Positions 46,302 to 58,498 of a DNA stretch of 64,000 bases are shown one piece after another. Positions within the stretch are counted from its first letter, which is position 1; each line of letters begins with the position of its first letter. The DNA is from Earliella scabrosa (Eukaryota; Basidiomycota; Agaricomycetes; Polyporales; Polyporaceae): positions 1,116,001 to 1,180,000 of the forward strand of contig JABYQQ010000011.1 of assembly GCA_022605405.1 (NCBI GenBank), written 5' to 3'. The notes below the pieces were generated by a model. That model did not search any database, was not told the DNA's origin, and saw nothing but the letters and a program-made list of their open reading frames with translations. The position numbers and the translations under genes were made by a program.

Positions 46302-48361
46302 CTAGACGTGCAAGAGACGATTCATAACGTACGGAAAACTGGTGCAACCAGGACGACTCCACTCTGAGACGAGAAAGTTCGTCAATGCCTCCATGTCCTT
46401 ATTCTTGAGCATCCCAATCAGGAGATAGATGTTGATCCAGCTGCTCGACGCGATGTCCACCGATGTAGGCTTGCATAAGGAGGTGGTTGACAATGCCGAG
46501 GCTATGTCGAGGATGTGATGCCCAAGGGTCAGACGGTCTGACGACAGCGCGGTAAAGAGCGGACGAGGCGTTAGCTCGTACTGTTGACCAGACATAGTCG
46601 TTTTGAGTGCGGGTAGATGTAGCGAGACGAGATGAGTAGGGATGATGAGGAATATGTCTTGAATCTCTGGGATTGAGCTGCCGTCTCTGATGGGGAAACT
46701 AAGGGAGAGCGATCGCAGCTCAAAACATCTGCTAAACAACTCCTGGAGGTCCGCGAGGCGGAAGGTGAAGTATGTCGTCGGAAGCGATATCTCCAAATCA
46801 TGCAGCAGCGAGCATTCGTATATGGGAGACAGGACTGCGTTCATGGTGACGTTTGGGTAGACCGAGTCGTACCATTTAGGGGAGACGACGTGAAGGGTGG
46901 TGAGGCTGTTGCCGAGACTAGCAAACAGCAGACGGGAATCCTCGAGGAAACGTGAGGTGCCCATTCCTTTGCAAACCAGGGTGAACGACTCGACATCCGC
47001 CATGTTGACATTTGCCATGATTCCGGCGACGCTAGTCTCCGGACGCCACCAGACTTCTAGATCCCGGGGGCTGGTGCGAGTCGGACATGGCCACTTCACG
47101 ACGTTGGCGGTTTCTGCAACAAGTACCGTTCAGCCTCGCATTCTGATTGTGAATATCCGTTCACGTACCTTCGACATCGCACTGAATGCTAAAAACCCGA
47201 GAATGAGGGCAGGAACGAAGCCCAAGTTCGACTTGATATCGGTTCGCAGGATTGACACCTCCTGCACCCGCGGGAGGATATGGCGCAGGTTATCACATAG
47301 TTCGAACGCGCGCTCGGTGTCGTACGGGATGAAGTAGACGTCCCCGAAGTCGAGCGCAATGCTGGATAGGAGGGGCGAGTTTTGGAACGCGAGGAGGTTT
47401 CGGCCGTCGTTGAGGCAGGAGGAGCCAACAGACCAATAGACCCCTCGAAGGCGAGGGAAAAGTGGCTCGTCGTCTGGCATGATGCAATGGAGCGCGAACA
47501 GAAGTCCGGTAGGTAGCTCAGCCGGTCTGATTCGGAGCACCTCAATCAGAGAGCAGTAATATAAGAAGTTGTGTCGGATCCTCATGTTTTCCACAAGGCC
47601 AATGTTGTCCCGTACTGCACTGCAATAGATGTTAGAACGGAAACAGATGAGGTGTCGGAGGGACATACTCGACTTGCGCGGCAGAGCCCAAGTACTGCCA
47701 GGCGGAGTAAGAGAATGTCGATGGAAGGGCGCCAATGACGTCGAAACATGGGACGTATGACCAGAGTTCCCGGGTGACGGATGCGAAGAAGTGGTAATTG
47801 ACCGTCAACAAATTCATCATATTTGCCACCCAACCGTTCGCCGGGATCCCGTGAGCCCCACCACCAGATGTGTAGGAAGTCTCATTGGAGACATGGAAAA
47901 CCACAACGTCAACACACTCCCGGATGTTGAATACCTGCGCACTGGCAGAAGCAACCTTCGAATCGCCAATGGTCAACGGGCTATCCCGACGTGAGGTTGT
48001 GAGATTACTATTTCACTTACTGACTCGGACACCTCCGAGGCCGGCGAGGTTGTCTCATTAGACGCGGGAAAGGGAGGTTTGGGGCCGACGAAGAGGTGAA
48101 GGTGACCTGCGACAGCCGCTTTGATGGCTTCATCCACCGTGAGGGGGCCAACCATGGTGTAATCCGGAGAGAGATACCCATAAAGAGCTGCCCATGCGAG
48201 GACCGATGTACGCAGAACGTACTTCTCGGAGTACGGTGGCGGGTAGGTCTGGATCTGACGCACATTGGGATAGGCGCATATTAGAAGGGAGCAATATTCG
48301 GCGGGAGAAATCTTACAGCTGAAGCTTGCTCAGAGGTATCAGAGGTATCGGAGGTAGCCAT
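46302..48361 (-). CDS. Leucine-rich, F-box-type hypothetical protein
   Basis: A multi-exon gene with an ATG at 48359-48361 (MATSDTSDTSEQASA). Supported exons are 48361-48317, 48254-48021, one or two ending at 47669, then 47619-47169, and a last one from about 47113 to 46302. The middle part includes WVANMMNLLTVNYHFFASVTR and LWSYVPCFDV, resembling the degenerate F-box-like start of some Agaricomycete LRR proteins. The second half is leucine-rich (LIEVLRIRPAELPTG, LLFALHCIMPDDEP, LHDLEISLPTTYF, LRSLSLSFPIRDG). The exact junctions near 47.95 kb and 47.14 kb are not settled. A ubiquitin-ligase adaptor role is possible but the F-box itself is weak. Confidence 0.62.
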
Positions 48362-48543
48362 GGTGGTTGGAAGATGAAGGTCGACGCCACGTCGCTGTCC
48401 TACTCAACCAGGCCAGAAGGCGCCGGAATGTTGTCTACTCGCTTCCTGGAGCCAATGCGCTGCCCGACTATTCATAGAACGCTGACTTGGCAGTCTCGAT
48501 CTCCCATGCATTCAACAATCGTTGCGCGCGAACAGATACAATC

Positions 48544-51250
48544 TCACATGCGTACAAAGTTCTGTCTAATGAAGTTCGAACAAGCTGCATACAGTCCCAC
48601 ATTCACTTCACGAGTCTGCGTATACCTCTTCAGAGAATTTCTCCATTCGCTGGCGGACCTCAGTTGAGCCTCGTCCCTTTGGATTAGCTCTAGTCGACTT
48701 CTGAACCAAGTCTCGTGCCACGGAGTCCATCTGGCATGATATGTTCCCGACGCGATCCAATGCTCATGCTTCGGCCACCATGAAACATCTTGAGTCTGGT
48801 TTTGTTGCGCTGTAGTGAGGGTAAGTAATCGTCTATGTGTTGTCAGTGGTAGACTTACTGTAGACCTTGTACACACCGCATATCGCGTCCGTTTCCTCAA
48901 TCGTCAGCACATCGTCAACGAATTGAGTTTCATGGGTGCACTGGAGGACCTCGCCGTATAGCGAGTATTCTCCTGATGGGCCACTTGCGGCTGCGTCGTG
49001 GAAGAGATGGTTGATGTCTTCTTCGGCGCCGATGATCTCCATGACAAGTCGCCATATGATTCCTCCTTTCGCAAGGGCCGCGCGCGCTTGTGGACGAGAC
49101 AGAATAGCGCGAACTCTTTGCTGATAATCGTGGTAGTCGCGCCGAGTGAGTTGGTACGAACGTGAACGGTAAGGGGGTTCATATCTGATCCTCAAGGATG
49201 ACGATGTCCTCAGAGACCCCAGCGAGAGTTTGATTGGCGTGTGGAAAGGAATGCCGTGTCTGCTAAGCAACTGGACTGCAGCAACGCCGTCTGTGATATC
49301 GGTCTGTCGAAGGAGGTACACTGCTGTCGCTGCGTCTACCACCAGCTTCCAGTCTTGATCCACAGCGTCGTGCTGGAATTCGAGCTCGAACACGTGGACG
49401 TGCCTGCCTTGCAGGGCTATGCGCTCCTTGATCGATTTGATATGCGAAGGTCGTTTGAATCGGAGGATATAATGCTGACTGCGCGGGCACAGATCCCATG
49501 TATCTTCGAGGGCGGGGGATGCTGATTGAGACGTAGCTATTGCCCATGCCCAACCACTCATGCTGCGTACGAGCGCCGCGTCGGCAGGCAGTCCCTCCTT
49601 GAGCAGTCCAAATATCATTGGCGTGGACTTCAAGAACGACTCATAGTCGACGCCAGCAAACGTACGAACGCTGGGAGTGACACCGAACCACCACCGTGCG
49701 ATGTTGTCCGCTATCTCGATACGAACACGAAGCTCGACGTCAAGATCGCCCACATCTTGCAAGTCTGTGAGCCTGTCCCAGTCACCAGCTACAGGTCCCT
49801 CCGCGATCGCTTCCTGCTGATTCTCGTCCATCGCGCTCACGGCGTTGCAATCGCGAGCCGCAGCTGGTGAGATGTTCGAGGTTAGGACGTAGTCGAGGAC
49901 ATCGTTGTGTTCGTTTGATCTTTCTGTCGGCATCCACAGATCCCATTCGTGAAATATTGAGTTAAAAACTCGGTTAGAGGCGGGAAGTGTTAGCCAGAGA
50001 CCGCGGACTCCATGGGGTGGGACAGGAAGTCGGTACGGCTGAGTTCCCCATCTTGGGAACTGGTCAGGGAACGCGTCATTGACAGTCATCCAGAGATACA
50101 CGGCCGCTCGCGGATGGGGGAGGAGGTTCGTCTCAGCGTAAGCCTCCCGACTTTTGCGAGTCTTTTGCTTGGCTGCCGTTTCGCCATCGATTATCTTCGT
50201 GCGATTTGCTTTCCGTCGAGCGCAGAACTGCTCACGCGTTTCGCCAGGACGTTGAAAAGGGCCATGCGGGGGATCAGGACCCTCGATTGAGAGGTCTGGG
50301 TGGACTCGTACTTGCCCACTCCGCACCAAGTGGTATACGACGGGGTCGACGCCGACCGGTGGCTTCATCCGGGCTATCTGCATGTCTGAACAGCTCGGAC
50401 GATGGGGGAGTAGCGTGGGGTGTGCGCTGGATGCCCCGACGCCGCTCCACTCGAAGTATACGGCAATTCGTTTTGCAAGCAGCGTCGGCACTAACTCTGG
50501 CCATTGACAGGAGCTTCCGTTTACCACCGCGCCCACTCGGATGCCATGGCTGAACACAGGTATCATGGACGCCTGGAGGGCATCTATCCACGACCAGGGA
50601 ATCTGTCGGTCGTGGAGACATCGGATCCAGGCCGGCACTTGGTGCTCCTGCACAGGCACATCCATCTCCCAGATCGCAATGATCATAGAGCATCGCGCAG
50701 CACTGAAGGCCAGCGCGTGTAGAGCTTTACTGGAGGCTCGTTTTGCGGCAGAGTAGGTGGGGTGAGATTGACGGTAGGCAAAGTCGGAGGGGTACGGCCA
50801 GCTGGGATAGGAGCGCACGGATCTCGCAGTGATGGAGCTGATGTTGTCGAAGAGCATGTCTGTGATGACGTGTAATCCGCGCTCGAGTTCCGTCCACGAC
50901 TTTATCAAATGGGAGGCAAGCGAGTACCTTCCATCGGCTTGCTCAATGGGAAGCGAGCGCGCGTCGAGTGAGATGCGGGAGAGCAGGGGGTCGCACGTAA
51001 CGTTCGTATTGAGCAGAAATGGCGCCTCTGGTACAACGTAGGCGGCGTACTGCGGCCGGAGCATCTCCCCAAAGGTCTTGTTCAGGTGCAAGTTCGGGTC
51101 GGGCGCAGCGGGAAGCCGGATTCGCTGAGACACATTGACAACCGTGAATTCTCGCCCTTGCTGATCGATGAAGGCGTGCTGGTCGTATTGCCTACTCGAG
51201 GGTAAATATACGGGACCGCTGTATATAAAGATCGTTACTTACCACGCCAT
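48544..51250 (-). CDS. 868-residue hypothetical protein, Agaricomycete family
   Basis: Three exons join in frame: a tiny first exon of 8 nt (51250-51243), a main exon (51191-48859) and a last exon (48809-48544). The start MAWQYDQHAFIDQQGREFTV is made only by splicing the 8-nt exon. Recognisable stretches are SWPYPSDFAYRQSHPTYSAA, RVGAVVNGSSCQWPELVP, and RTFAGVDYESFLKSTPMIFG. The C-terminus has WWPKHEHWIASG and WTPWHETWFRSRL. I have seen proteins with these features as repetitive, uncharacterised members in mushroom genomes, but I know no function. It contains no transposase or nuclease motif that I can name. It is transcribed away from the TET/JBP-like gene, with a polypurine minisatellite between them. 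Confidence 0.85.
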
Positions 51251-52649
51251 GTCGGACTGGCGGCGGTCGACTGCCAGCCGGAAGAGCGTGTATTCCGCTG
51301 CGTGAACGCTGTGCTCGTCAGTTGATTACGTCTGTCGTTCTAGCGCAGAATGACCGACCGGAGTAGGTTGGTTGGGCTAGACGGACTCTCCTGCCCGATC
51401 CTGGTGACTTGGATCGTTGGGGGCCCCAACTTCAAGGTCGGTCGAAGTCTTGGTAGTTCTTCAAGGTCTTGCAAGCGCTGCAGCTCTGTAGCGTGAATTA
51501 CACACTACACAGTGCGCCTTGTTCGAGACTTCCCGTATCTAACAGAGAAGAAGCGGCGGTCGAGGTCGAGGAGGTCGAGGAGGAGGTCAAGGGGGCTGAG
51601 GTCGGAGGGGGCTGAGGTCGGAGATGGATGAGTTCAGAGATGGATGAGGTCGGAGGGGGCTGAGGTCGGAGGTGGAGGGGTCGGAGGTGGATGAGGTCAG
51701 AGGTGGATGGGGTCGGAGGTGGATGAGGTCGGAGGTGGATGAGGTCGGAGGGGGCTGGGGCTGAGGTCGGAGGTGGATGGGGTCGGAGGTGGATGAGGTC
51801 GAGTTGGATAAGCGCCTGAGGCGGAAACGCGAGATGTCACAAGTCGCGTAACGTCACCTCCATGTGTCGGCGCTTGTACTTCCGAAAATGGCGGACTCAG
51901 GCTGCTTCGTCCAAGTCGTCTCTTCCTTCCTCTGCTGCCGTTATCTGCCCCCGCCCCTCCTCCTCGGACCCTCGACGGATGCTGTGTGGAGTGCAATCCG
52001 CTCCGCAGAGTTATTGAGGTACTGTATTTGTTTACCCCCTGTATGTTTCGATTAAGCCCGGAAATGTCCTCATCCACTTCAGGAACCGCTTCCCAGTAGG
52101 ATGATTCCGGTACCCAGCCGATCGTGTGTTGCTCAGCAGACACGCCGCTCTTGTCACCAGGTGAGTCTCCTCGGGTTTTCAAGCCTGAGCCTCGTCTCCA
52201 GCTCCGTCTCTATTCGTTCAACTCACGATGCATGTTACAGTTCATAGGGTCTTTGCGAGTGCGGTTCTATCATGGACCAACCGGGAGGGTAAGTCTCCTA
52301 TTTCGTGATCGATTATTTCCGTCAATACATGACCAATGTAGCTATATCTGTAAGCCGACTCCTCTACTGCTACAGCGCCACATTGCCTGCAGGGCCCGAT
52401 CTCGTCGAACAACGTCATTTCGACTGGGCTCTCGACGATGTCCGGCTCTGCAGCCCCTCTGTCTCCAGCAACTTATAAGTCGAAGGGTAGCCGTAGCTGC
52501 TCATCCCTCCCTCTCCTCTGTCGTGCGACGTGCAATTCATATCGCAGGACTCACCCCGCTACCACCATCCTACGCTTGTGAGTCGTCGCCGTCGCGCCTC
52601 GTTACGCTGACGCTGATCACCTCAATCAGCAGTCATCTACTCCACAGTC
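51251..52649. other. Divergent region with minisatellite and possible 5' exons of the dioxygenase gene
   Basis: The left part holds the promoter of the 868-residue gene and a purine-rich minisatellite. From about 51.85 kb plus-strand pieces look like exons of the downstream gene, with splice sites between them: LDGCCVECNPLRRVIE, then EPLPSRMIPVPSRSCVAQQ, then FIGSLRVRFYHGPTGR. The CxxC pattern hints at a small zinc-binding N-terminus. I could not find an ATG or join them all in phase. Confidence 0.4.
51560..51800. repeat. Purine-rich minisatellite
   Basis: A tandem array of units close to gaggtcggaggtggatg, with variants such as ggggctgaggtcgg, runs for about 240 bases. The plus strand is G/A-rich with regular GG runs, so it could form G-quadruplex or triplex structures. 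It lies between the divergent 868-residue and TET/JBP-like genes. Confidence 0.8.
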
Positions 52650-55016
52650 ATGAGCGTCCAGTCAACTTCCCCTGGAGGTGCGTCTCATGGTGGCTATCTT
52701 CAGGATGACCCTGACCTCTTCTGCAAGCCTTTGGCATTCTCGACGGAGTGATCTCTGAGCTGCCTGGTAGAGACCCAAACCTACCGCCTCTGGTTCGCGT
52801 CCCATCCCACGTACTGCTCAGGCATGTGAACAACGTGCGGAATGTCTACATCATGCCGATCAACGCGACGCCTGAAGATCAAGCACGATTCTTCCATCGC
52901 TTTGCCAAGACTATGAAACTACCCCCTGGAACGTACAACGGCGTCACCAAAGCAGGTCGGTATCAGATAGGTCGAGCCATGACGCTGTCTCACTTCTCAT
53001 CTAGGGTACGCTATCCTAGAACCAGGCAGTTATGTGTTCGGACGTAACATGGTCGGCACTTGCGACCCCCTGCATGACGAACTGCTAGCATATGTAGTTC
53101 CTGAGTAAGTCCCCCGCCATGTTCGACATTCTAATGCGCTGATCGGATGGGCAGGGGAATCATCGGGGCCGAGCTAGAGGCCCTCATCCACGATGCTCGC
53201 GACCAGTCCCTAGGCGCGCGTGAGAAGCGAGGCGCCAACAAAGCTCGCGTGGACGCTGACGGTAACTGGACGGACGGCGTAAGATGGGAGCGCAGTCCCC
53301 TGGCTGTCAATGTCGAGGGTGCTCCTCGCTGCTACACCATCGGGCAATCATACCAAGCGCCGCGAAACATGTCCGGGCCGGCTCGTGGAGCCAGAGTGGG
53401 TGATGGCGACATACGTGAACATCACCTACTACGTCAGAAGATAGCAGAGGTACGAGTCATGCTAGGAGGTTTATTTACAGTTTCTGTCTGACTACAATTA
53501 GGCCGGCGCACGTGTCGGGATTGCCAGTCTACAAGCCGCACCCGTCTCCCTGTACAACACACTTCGCGCCCAAGCGGACCTCATCAACCTACCGCCGCTC
53601 GGCCATCGTACAAACTTTGCCTTCCCGACGATGCAACTCAATCTCGCCTCGGCAGTCCATGCCGCGAGCAATGAAGGTGAGATATATCTCTTCCCTGTCC
53701 CGCTGGTCTTACTAAACGTTACCAGAGTCCCTCGCGGCGCAGCTCGGGCCTTTCGGCGTCCCTCACGCAGATGAGAACGACTCACCTGCAGGACTCACCG
53801 CGATGATCTCGGACAGTGACCTTGACGACACCGTGTTGCCGGGATACTTTATGGTTGGCGAGTTGGGCATAGCCGTCGGTACGCTCACACGCTACATGCT
53901 TGGGATTTGTTATAACGTCCATCCTAGAACTCAAGGGCCTGGTCGTCTTTCTCTTTTCCGGATTGTTTCGCCACGGAGGATATCCCCCGATCGACACGGC
54001 GAACGACGACCCATCTCCACACAACTATCGCTGGGCTCTCATCTTATACCCCTCGAGGCCTATCATGGACGGTACTGCGTCGGTCAGCTTCGCTGTCTCA
54101 CCGACCGGCAGTCTCGTATACATGCCCCCAGAAATGATACATCCCGACTACGATGGTGTCGCACCTCAGCACAACTGCAGTACTTGGTTGAGTTCGGCGC
54201 CCGCTCTGACTGATGCTGCGGGGTTCATGCAGTGGTACTATCAGTCAATTTGTCAACAGCTAGCGTTTTATCATCGTCAGGTCTCCCCTCACTTCGACAT
54301 TCGCTTGGATCTCGCCGCTCTGCGCCACGTTTTCTACATCGAGGATCGTACGGGCAGACAATCACCGCACGTATGGGAACATCGGCCCGAACCACACTTA
54401 TTCGAAAAGAGAAAAACGTCCTTGGCCAACTGGCAGTCTGCCAACACCGGCCGAGGCAAATTCATATCCTACACACAACGCAATGTTCCCTACAGTGAGT
54501 GTCAGCTCCCTGAACATACCCCCACGGCGCATTAAATGCCCAATCAGGTCGCCAAACGGATATTGAGCAATCAGTGACTTCGACCTCTCACAACCATGGC
54601 AGTCAAGGTAACGTCGTCGACTCCATGCGAAGTTGCAGAGGTTCTGACTAGACGGCTCAGCTCTGCGCACTCGCAAACGCACAGCCGTTGATTTCGAGCA
54701 GGATTCGGCAGGCCCGTCCAAACGCCTCCGCAGTAGCAGGCCCGTGGCGACAGGCTCCTCCGTTCCAACGTCCGGAGGTATGGCGCTACGCAGTGGCGGG
54801 CCCGTGGTAACGACTTCTTCCACTCCAACGTCGTCGAAGCCCAAGGTACAACAATCTGCCATCTCCAGTAATGCAAACGACACTTCGTCGACCTCTTCGT
54901 CGATCGCAAGCCACAGCAAAGGCAAGAAACAACCTCTTCAACGCGGTCGCGGGTTTCATCGTGGCAGAGGTGCACACTCTCCCATCAGCTCAGATTGTTT
55001 TCAAGCTGACGGATAG
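52650..55016 (+). CDS. TET/JBP-like 2-oxoglutarate/Fe(II) dioxygenase (putative)
   Basis: Nine exons (52650-52677, 52728-52955, 53005-53104, 53155-53449, 53502-53676, 53726-53878, 53928-54494, 54548-54607, 54661-55016) join in frame to about 653 residues; more 5' exons may exist. The catalytic core shows an HxD motif in FGVPHADENDSPAG (H289, D291), then PGYFMVGELGIAV, a second His in FLFSGLFRHGGYPP (H342), and an Arg in HNYRWALILYP (R361). The HxD...H...R order and the ELG segment match the double-stranded beta-helix of TET/JBP DNA-base dioxygenases, which in Agaricomycetes are expanded and linked to KDZ-type transposons. Such enzymes oxidise 5-methylcytosine or thymine. The C-terminal tail is basic and RG-rich (RTRKRTAVDF, PSKRLRSS, RGRGFHRGRG), fitting nuclear nucleic-acid contact. 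Assignment to TET/JBP rather than another 2OG family is by motif reading only. Confidence 0.62.
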
Positions 55017-55231
55017 CAGGCAATCGACGCAGAGGCGCACGCAACTCCCTCGAACGTACACACTCATCTCCCTTGGATCTCACCATGACCAGTGGGACGG
55101 AGGAAGGGGGCAGTGATGAAGAAGGGACGTCTCGTTCCGCAGTCGTCACGCATGCACATGGAATGAGAACTCGTCAGTACCAGCTCCGCATGCGATAACG
55201 AGATTGTACTTAGACGAGCATAATAGCGCCC

Positions 55232-57366
55232 ATGCTCGATGAAGATCTGTGGAGTCTGCAATTACATCCCGACTCGAATTGGATGGACCGTGTATCTGAA
55301 CTTGATCATGCGACGGCATCTGGAGATGAGCCCATCGATGATGTTGGGCGGATGCGGAGCGGAGTAGCATTGGCCGGTGCACATCCAACTCTTCGTGAGT
55401 GACACTCTGACCGGAGAGTCTGTCGATATACTGAGTAACGCTTTGCGTAGCTTACCAACATCTCGAGGAGATATTCTCTCTGCGCAACTTACTGTCGGAG
55501 CTTGCGATGTATACAAAGGCCGCAGACAACATCACTTCTCTTCGTTACAGCCCACAACAGGAACAAACCCTCGAACAGTTCCTGGCATCCTTCCATTCCG
55601 AGAACAGGATGAAGCCTGCCTTCGCGGAACGCGTCGCTCGTATGTGGCCTGTGCACCAAGCTCGTACATGCGCTGCCGATATCTACGAGTTAACACTCGC
55701 CGCCGAGCGTCGTCGGGTGATGATCGCAGGCGTTGCGGCTTGGTATTGGTTAATGCAAGAGTGTGCGAAGGAGATCTTCTCCTTCGCTGAAGGTCTCACC
55801 ACCAATGCATCCTCTTACGATACCAGCGATTATTGGCTATGTGCTCTGACTCGCGACGTGTTCCACATCATCTCATCCCGCACAATCACCCCTCTCCAAC
55901 CAACTGACTACCTGCCGGGCATCAAAGATCCGGCTGTGTATCAGTTTCCAAAACGCCTCCAACCATCTACCGTCGAATACGTGTGCTCCATTGTTCTGGC
56001 GGTGCTGCGACGATGGTTGAAATACCCCTCCAACACGGACATGGTCGTCTCCTATTTCATCATTCACATCGTCCAATCGTTCGGGAGTCCCGACGTTCTA
56101 CTGTTCCAAGGGCTGTGGAAGTCGTATCGCGATTTCAAGACCGTTGTGCTCAACGTCCCTACCATGCGACATTCGTCCATCAAGCTGTCAATGCTCAAGC
56201 CCGTGGTCGAGGCCCTGCGAAACTATCCGTTGGCGGACCCAGAATCAACCGAGCGGGAGGTCTTATCGAGGATCTCGTGTGCCGTGCAGCGGTGTGCTCC
56301 TGTCGTCCGAGATCTCGTTGATCAACACACATCCGCACTTTTCACCCGAATCTCCTCCGCTATAGCTCTGACGGACAACAACCTCCCGCTCTACCAGGCG
56401 CCACCAGAGCTATCGGTCAATGGTCCTGCGGTGGTCTCCCGTCCTGGTCCCAGACAACGCGAGCTTGGTCTGATCAACCTGCTCCAATTTGTACGCACTC
56501 TTCTCCCCGTGGTGTCCGGTCAGCCCGCGTCTGGTCGCATTCCGACAATTGTGTCATCCGATCTGGATTACTTCTCGCCGTTCCGAGAGTTGGCTCCATG
56601 CCGGCGTCGCGTCACCGATAAACTAGGACCCTTTCACCCCGACAACATACGAAAGTCTGGTGCATTCGCAAGCTGTGTCGTCAGTCGCGCACTCCTGTAC
56701 AATTCCCTCATCCTGAAGGAAGATACACACTGCTTCTTTCCGAATCTCGACGCTTGGGAATTATTCAAAACCGCTGTCCGGTTCGATTCCAATGACGCCG
56801 CCTCTCTCGACAGGTTTTTCAACGTCTCCTGTTATGGCACCCCACAGTATGAGCGTCGAGACGGGATGGAGTTGGTCCCAGTCTACTACGAGTCTGAGCG
56901 AGATTGGACGCAATACCTCGCCGAACATCCGGGGCGTATTCCGTTCCTGGAATGCTGGAAGTGGCTGAAGCAACAAGTCAAACGTCAGGATCCCAAGCAG
57001 GGGAAGGAACGGAGACAGTCAAGATTACCACTCGTTGGGAATCTAACGGCCTATTTGTTGGCAGCCGACCTCGTGTACGCCACCGTAGTCCAGGCGCCAT
57101 CGCATGCGGATCTGGCTCATGTAATCCACAAGAACCGCATGGGGTCTTTGTCGGGCCTCGCAGCGGCCAAGCAAATCAGCAACGCCAAAGCGACGGAATC
57201 GACTGTTCTCGAAGCGTTCTCCGACGTCTTCTCGTACCTACAGGACAACTTATCTGACGATGAAAAGAAACTAATCAAATTCGACGCGATCATGGTCGAA
57301 CACCTTCTTTGCAAGTATCAGCGTGTCCTCCATCGTGTAGGAACGGACGAGGAGTCTTCGGATTAG
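55232..57366 (+). CDS. 692-residue hypothetical protein beside the dioxygenase
   Basis: Two exons (55232-55394 and 55451-57366) join in frame to about 692 residues. It starts MLDEDLWSLQLHPDSNWMDR. The protein is largely helical and hydrophilic without a membrane segment. Examples of its sequence are VAAWYWLMQECAKEIFSFAE, VSYFIIHIVQSFG, DWTQYLAEHPGRIPFLECWK, and an acidic end (GTDEESSD). I recognise no domain. It follows the TET/JBP-like gene by 216 bases in the same orientation, which suggests the two may travel or act together, but there is no direct proof. No transposase catalytic triad was identified in it. Confidence 0.85.
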
Positions 57367-57491
57367 ATACGTCGGTGTTGTCGGTTCATCGGTTAGTAGC
57401 AAACGGTGTAAATCTCGCATCCATCGTGAACCAATCATCATTCGTTCACCTTGCAAACGTTTTGGTAACAACAATAGTAAAGCCTGCACTA

Positions 57492-58498
57492 TCATACACA
57501 TGAAAAGTGTTGTTGCGCTGCGGTGCGACTGACTTCAGCGTTAAGCATGATTCTTTGCATATCGACGGTAGTCAAGCTCAGGATTGCCTCCAATATGTCC
57601 TCAGTGACGTTGCCGTAATTGATTATGGAGAACATAGTATCCGGGTGTTCGTAATCGGCAAATGTCGGGCTCACTGAGTTCATCAGCACAGGCTGGCCGG
57701 TTACAGGATCTCGCTGTATTTTGCGATGACGCCACAAATGAGCTGCACGGAAGACCTGGCTCCAGGTTAGTAGGGGCTGTATAGCAAGGCGTCGTGGACA
57801 ACTTACTGCTGCAGCTGCCAATGCGATGGCGCCAACAGGTTGTGGATGCAGATTATCAAAGCGGTCGATTACGTTGAGAGACCCCTCGGTCGCAAGGAGG
57901 TGGAATGCCAGAGACGGTACCATGAATGGAGACCGGAATAATCCCTGGATGTCATCGGTGAGTGTCCCAATCTGATCACAGGTCCGAGGTCTACGTACGC
58001 ATGCCTTATCACCTTCCGGATCCTCGTAGTACAGCCTATTCTGGAGGATCATAGCCTCGCACCATAACGCACGTTGCCAGTCGCGAGAGAGACTATGAGG
58101 GAATTCTTGAAAGAACAGTTCAAGAGTTGAGACCGCAATTTCGGCGAGCTTGTTGCGCCACTTCTCAACTTCCTGCAACGCCTGAATTGTCACAGAGTCA
58201 ATCATCACATCAACGGTCTCAGCACAGATGCACATACCCTCTCCCATACCTCGTCCTGAGCAGTTATAACATGTGCGAAGATGCCACGGAATACAATGTC
58301 CCAGGCCACTTGAAGGATCTTCAGGAACTCCATATCGTCCATATACCAGGGGTTCAGGCCATGTCCAACGAGCTTCAGCACAGTCGGAACGTATTCGCGT
58401 CGCCAAGGAATGGTCGTGAAGAGAAATTGTAGCCAAATGGAACGTTCATCACCGACTTCTTCCTCCCTCGGTCCTCCGCCAGGTTCAGCATGGTTCAT
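57492..58498 (-). CDS. DUF6532 protein, copy 2 (N-terminus uncertain)
   Basis: Four exons (58498-58238, 58181-57999, 57944-57807, 57755-57492) join in frame to about 281 residues. The DUF6532 core is clear: WRREYVPTVLKLVGHGLNPW, LKILQVAWDIVFRGIFAHV, ALQEVEKWRNKLAEIAVSTL, GLFRSPFMVPSLAFHLLA, PVGAIALAAAAVFRAAHLW. It parallels copy 1 (GLFLSPFVLAALHVHF), and one exon has the same 183-nt length. The ATG at 58496-58498 follows directly on an acceptor-like CTAG. Upstream pieces near 58.6-58.85 kb (MNAMQHAGYGDLPGQLSGL, SSPTKNQTLLPTVASSP) look coding, so one or more N-terminal exons are likely missing. Function of the family is unknown. Confidence 0.85.

Noticed and set aside
48544..57366. Starship-like giant element or complete KDZ transposon
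   Set aside because: No tyrosine-recombinase captain and no KDZ transposase motif was seen. Only the dioxygenase points to mobile elements.
57756..57806. Continuous reading of the DUF6532 copy 2 frame through CPRRLAIQPLLTW
   Set aside because: This stretch is a 51-base intron with GTAAGT, a CTAAC branch site and CAG. Removing it restores the conserved domain sequence.
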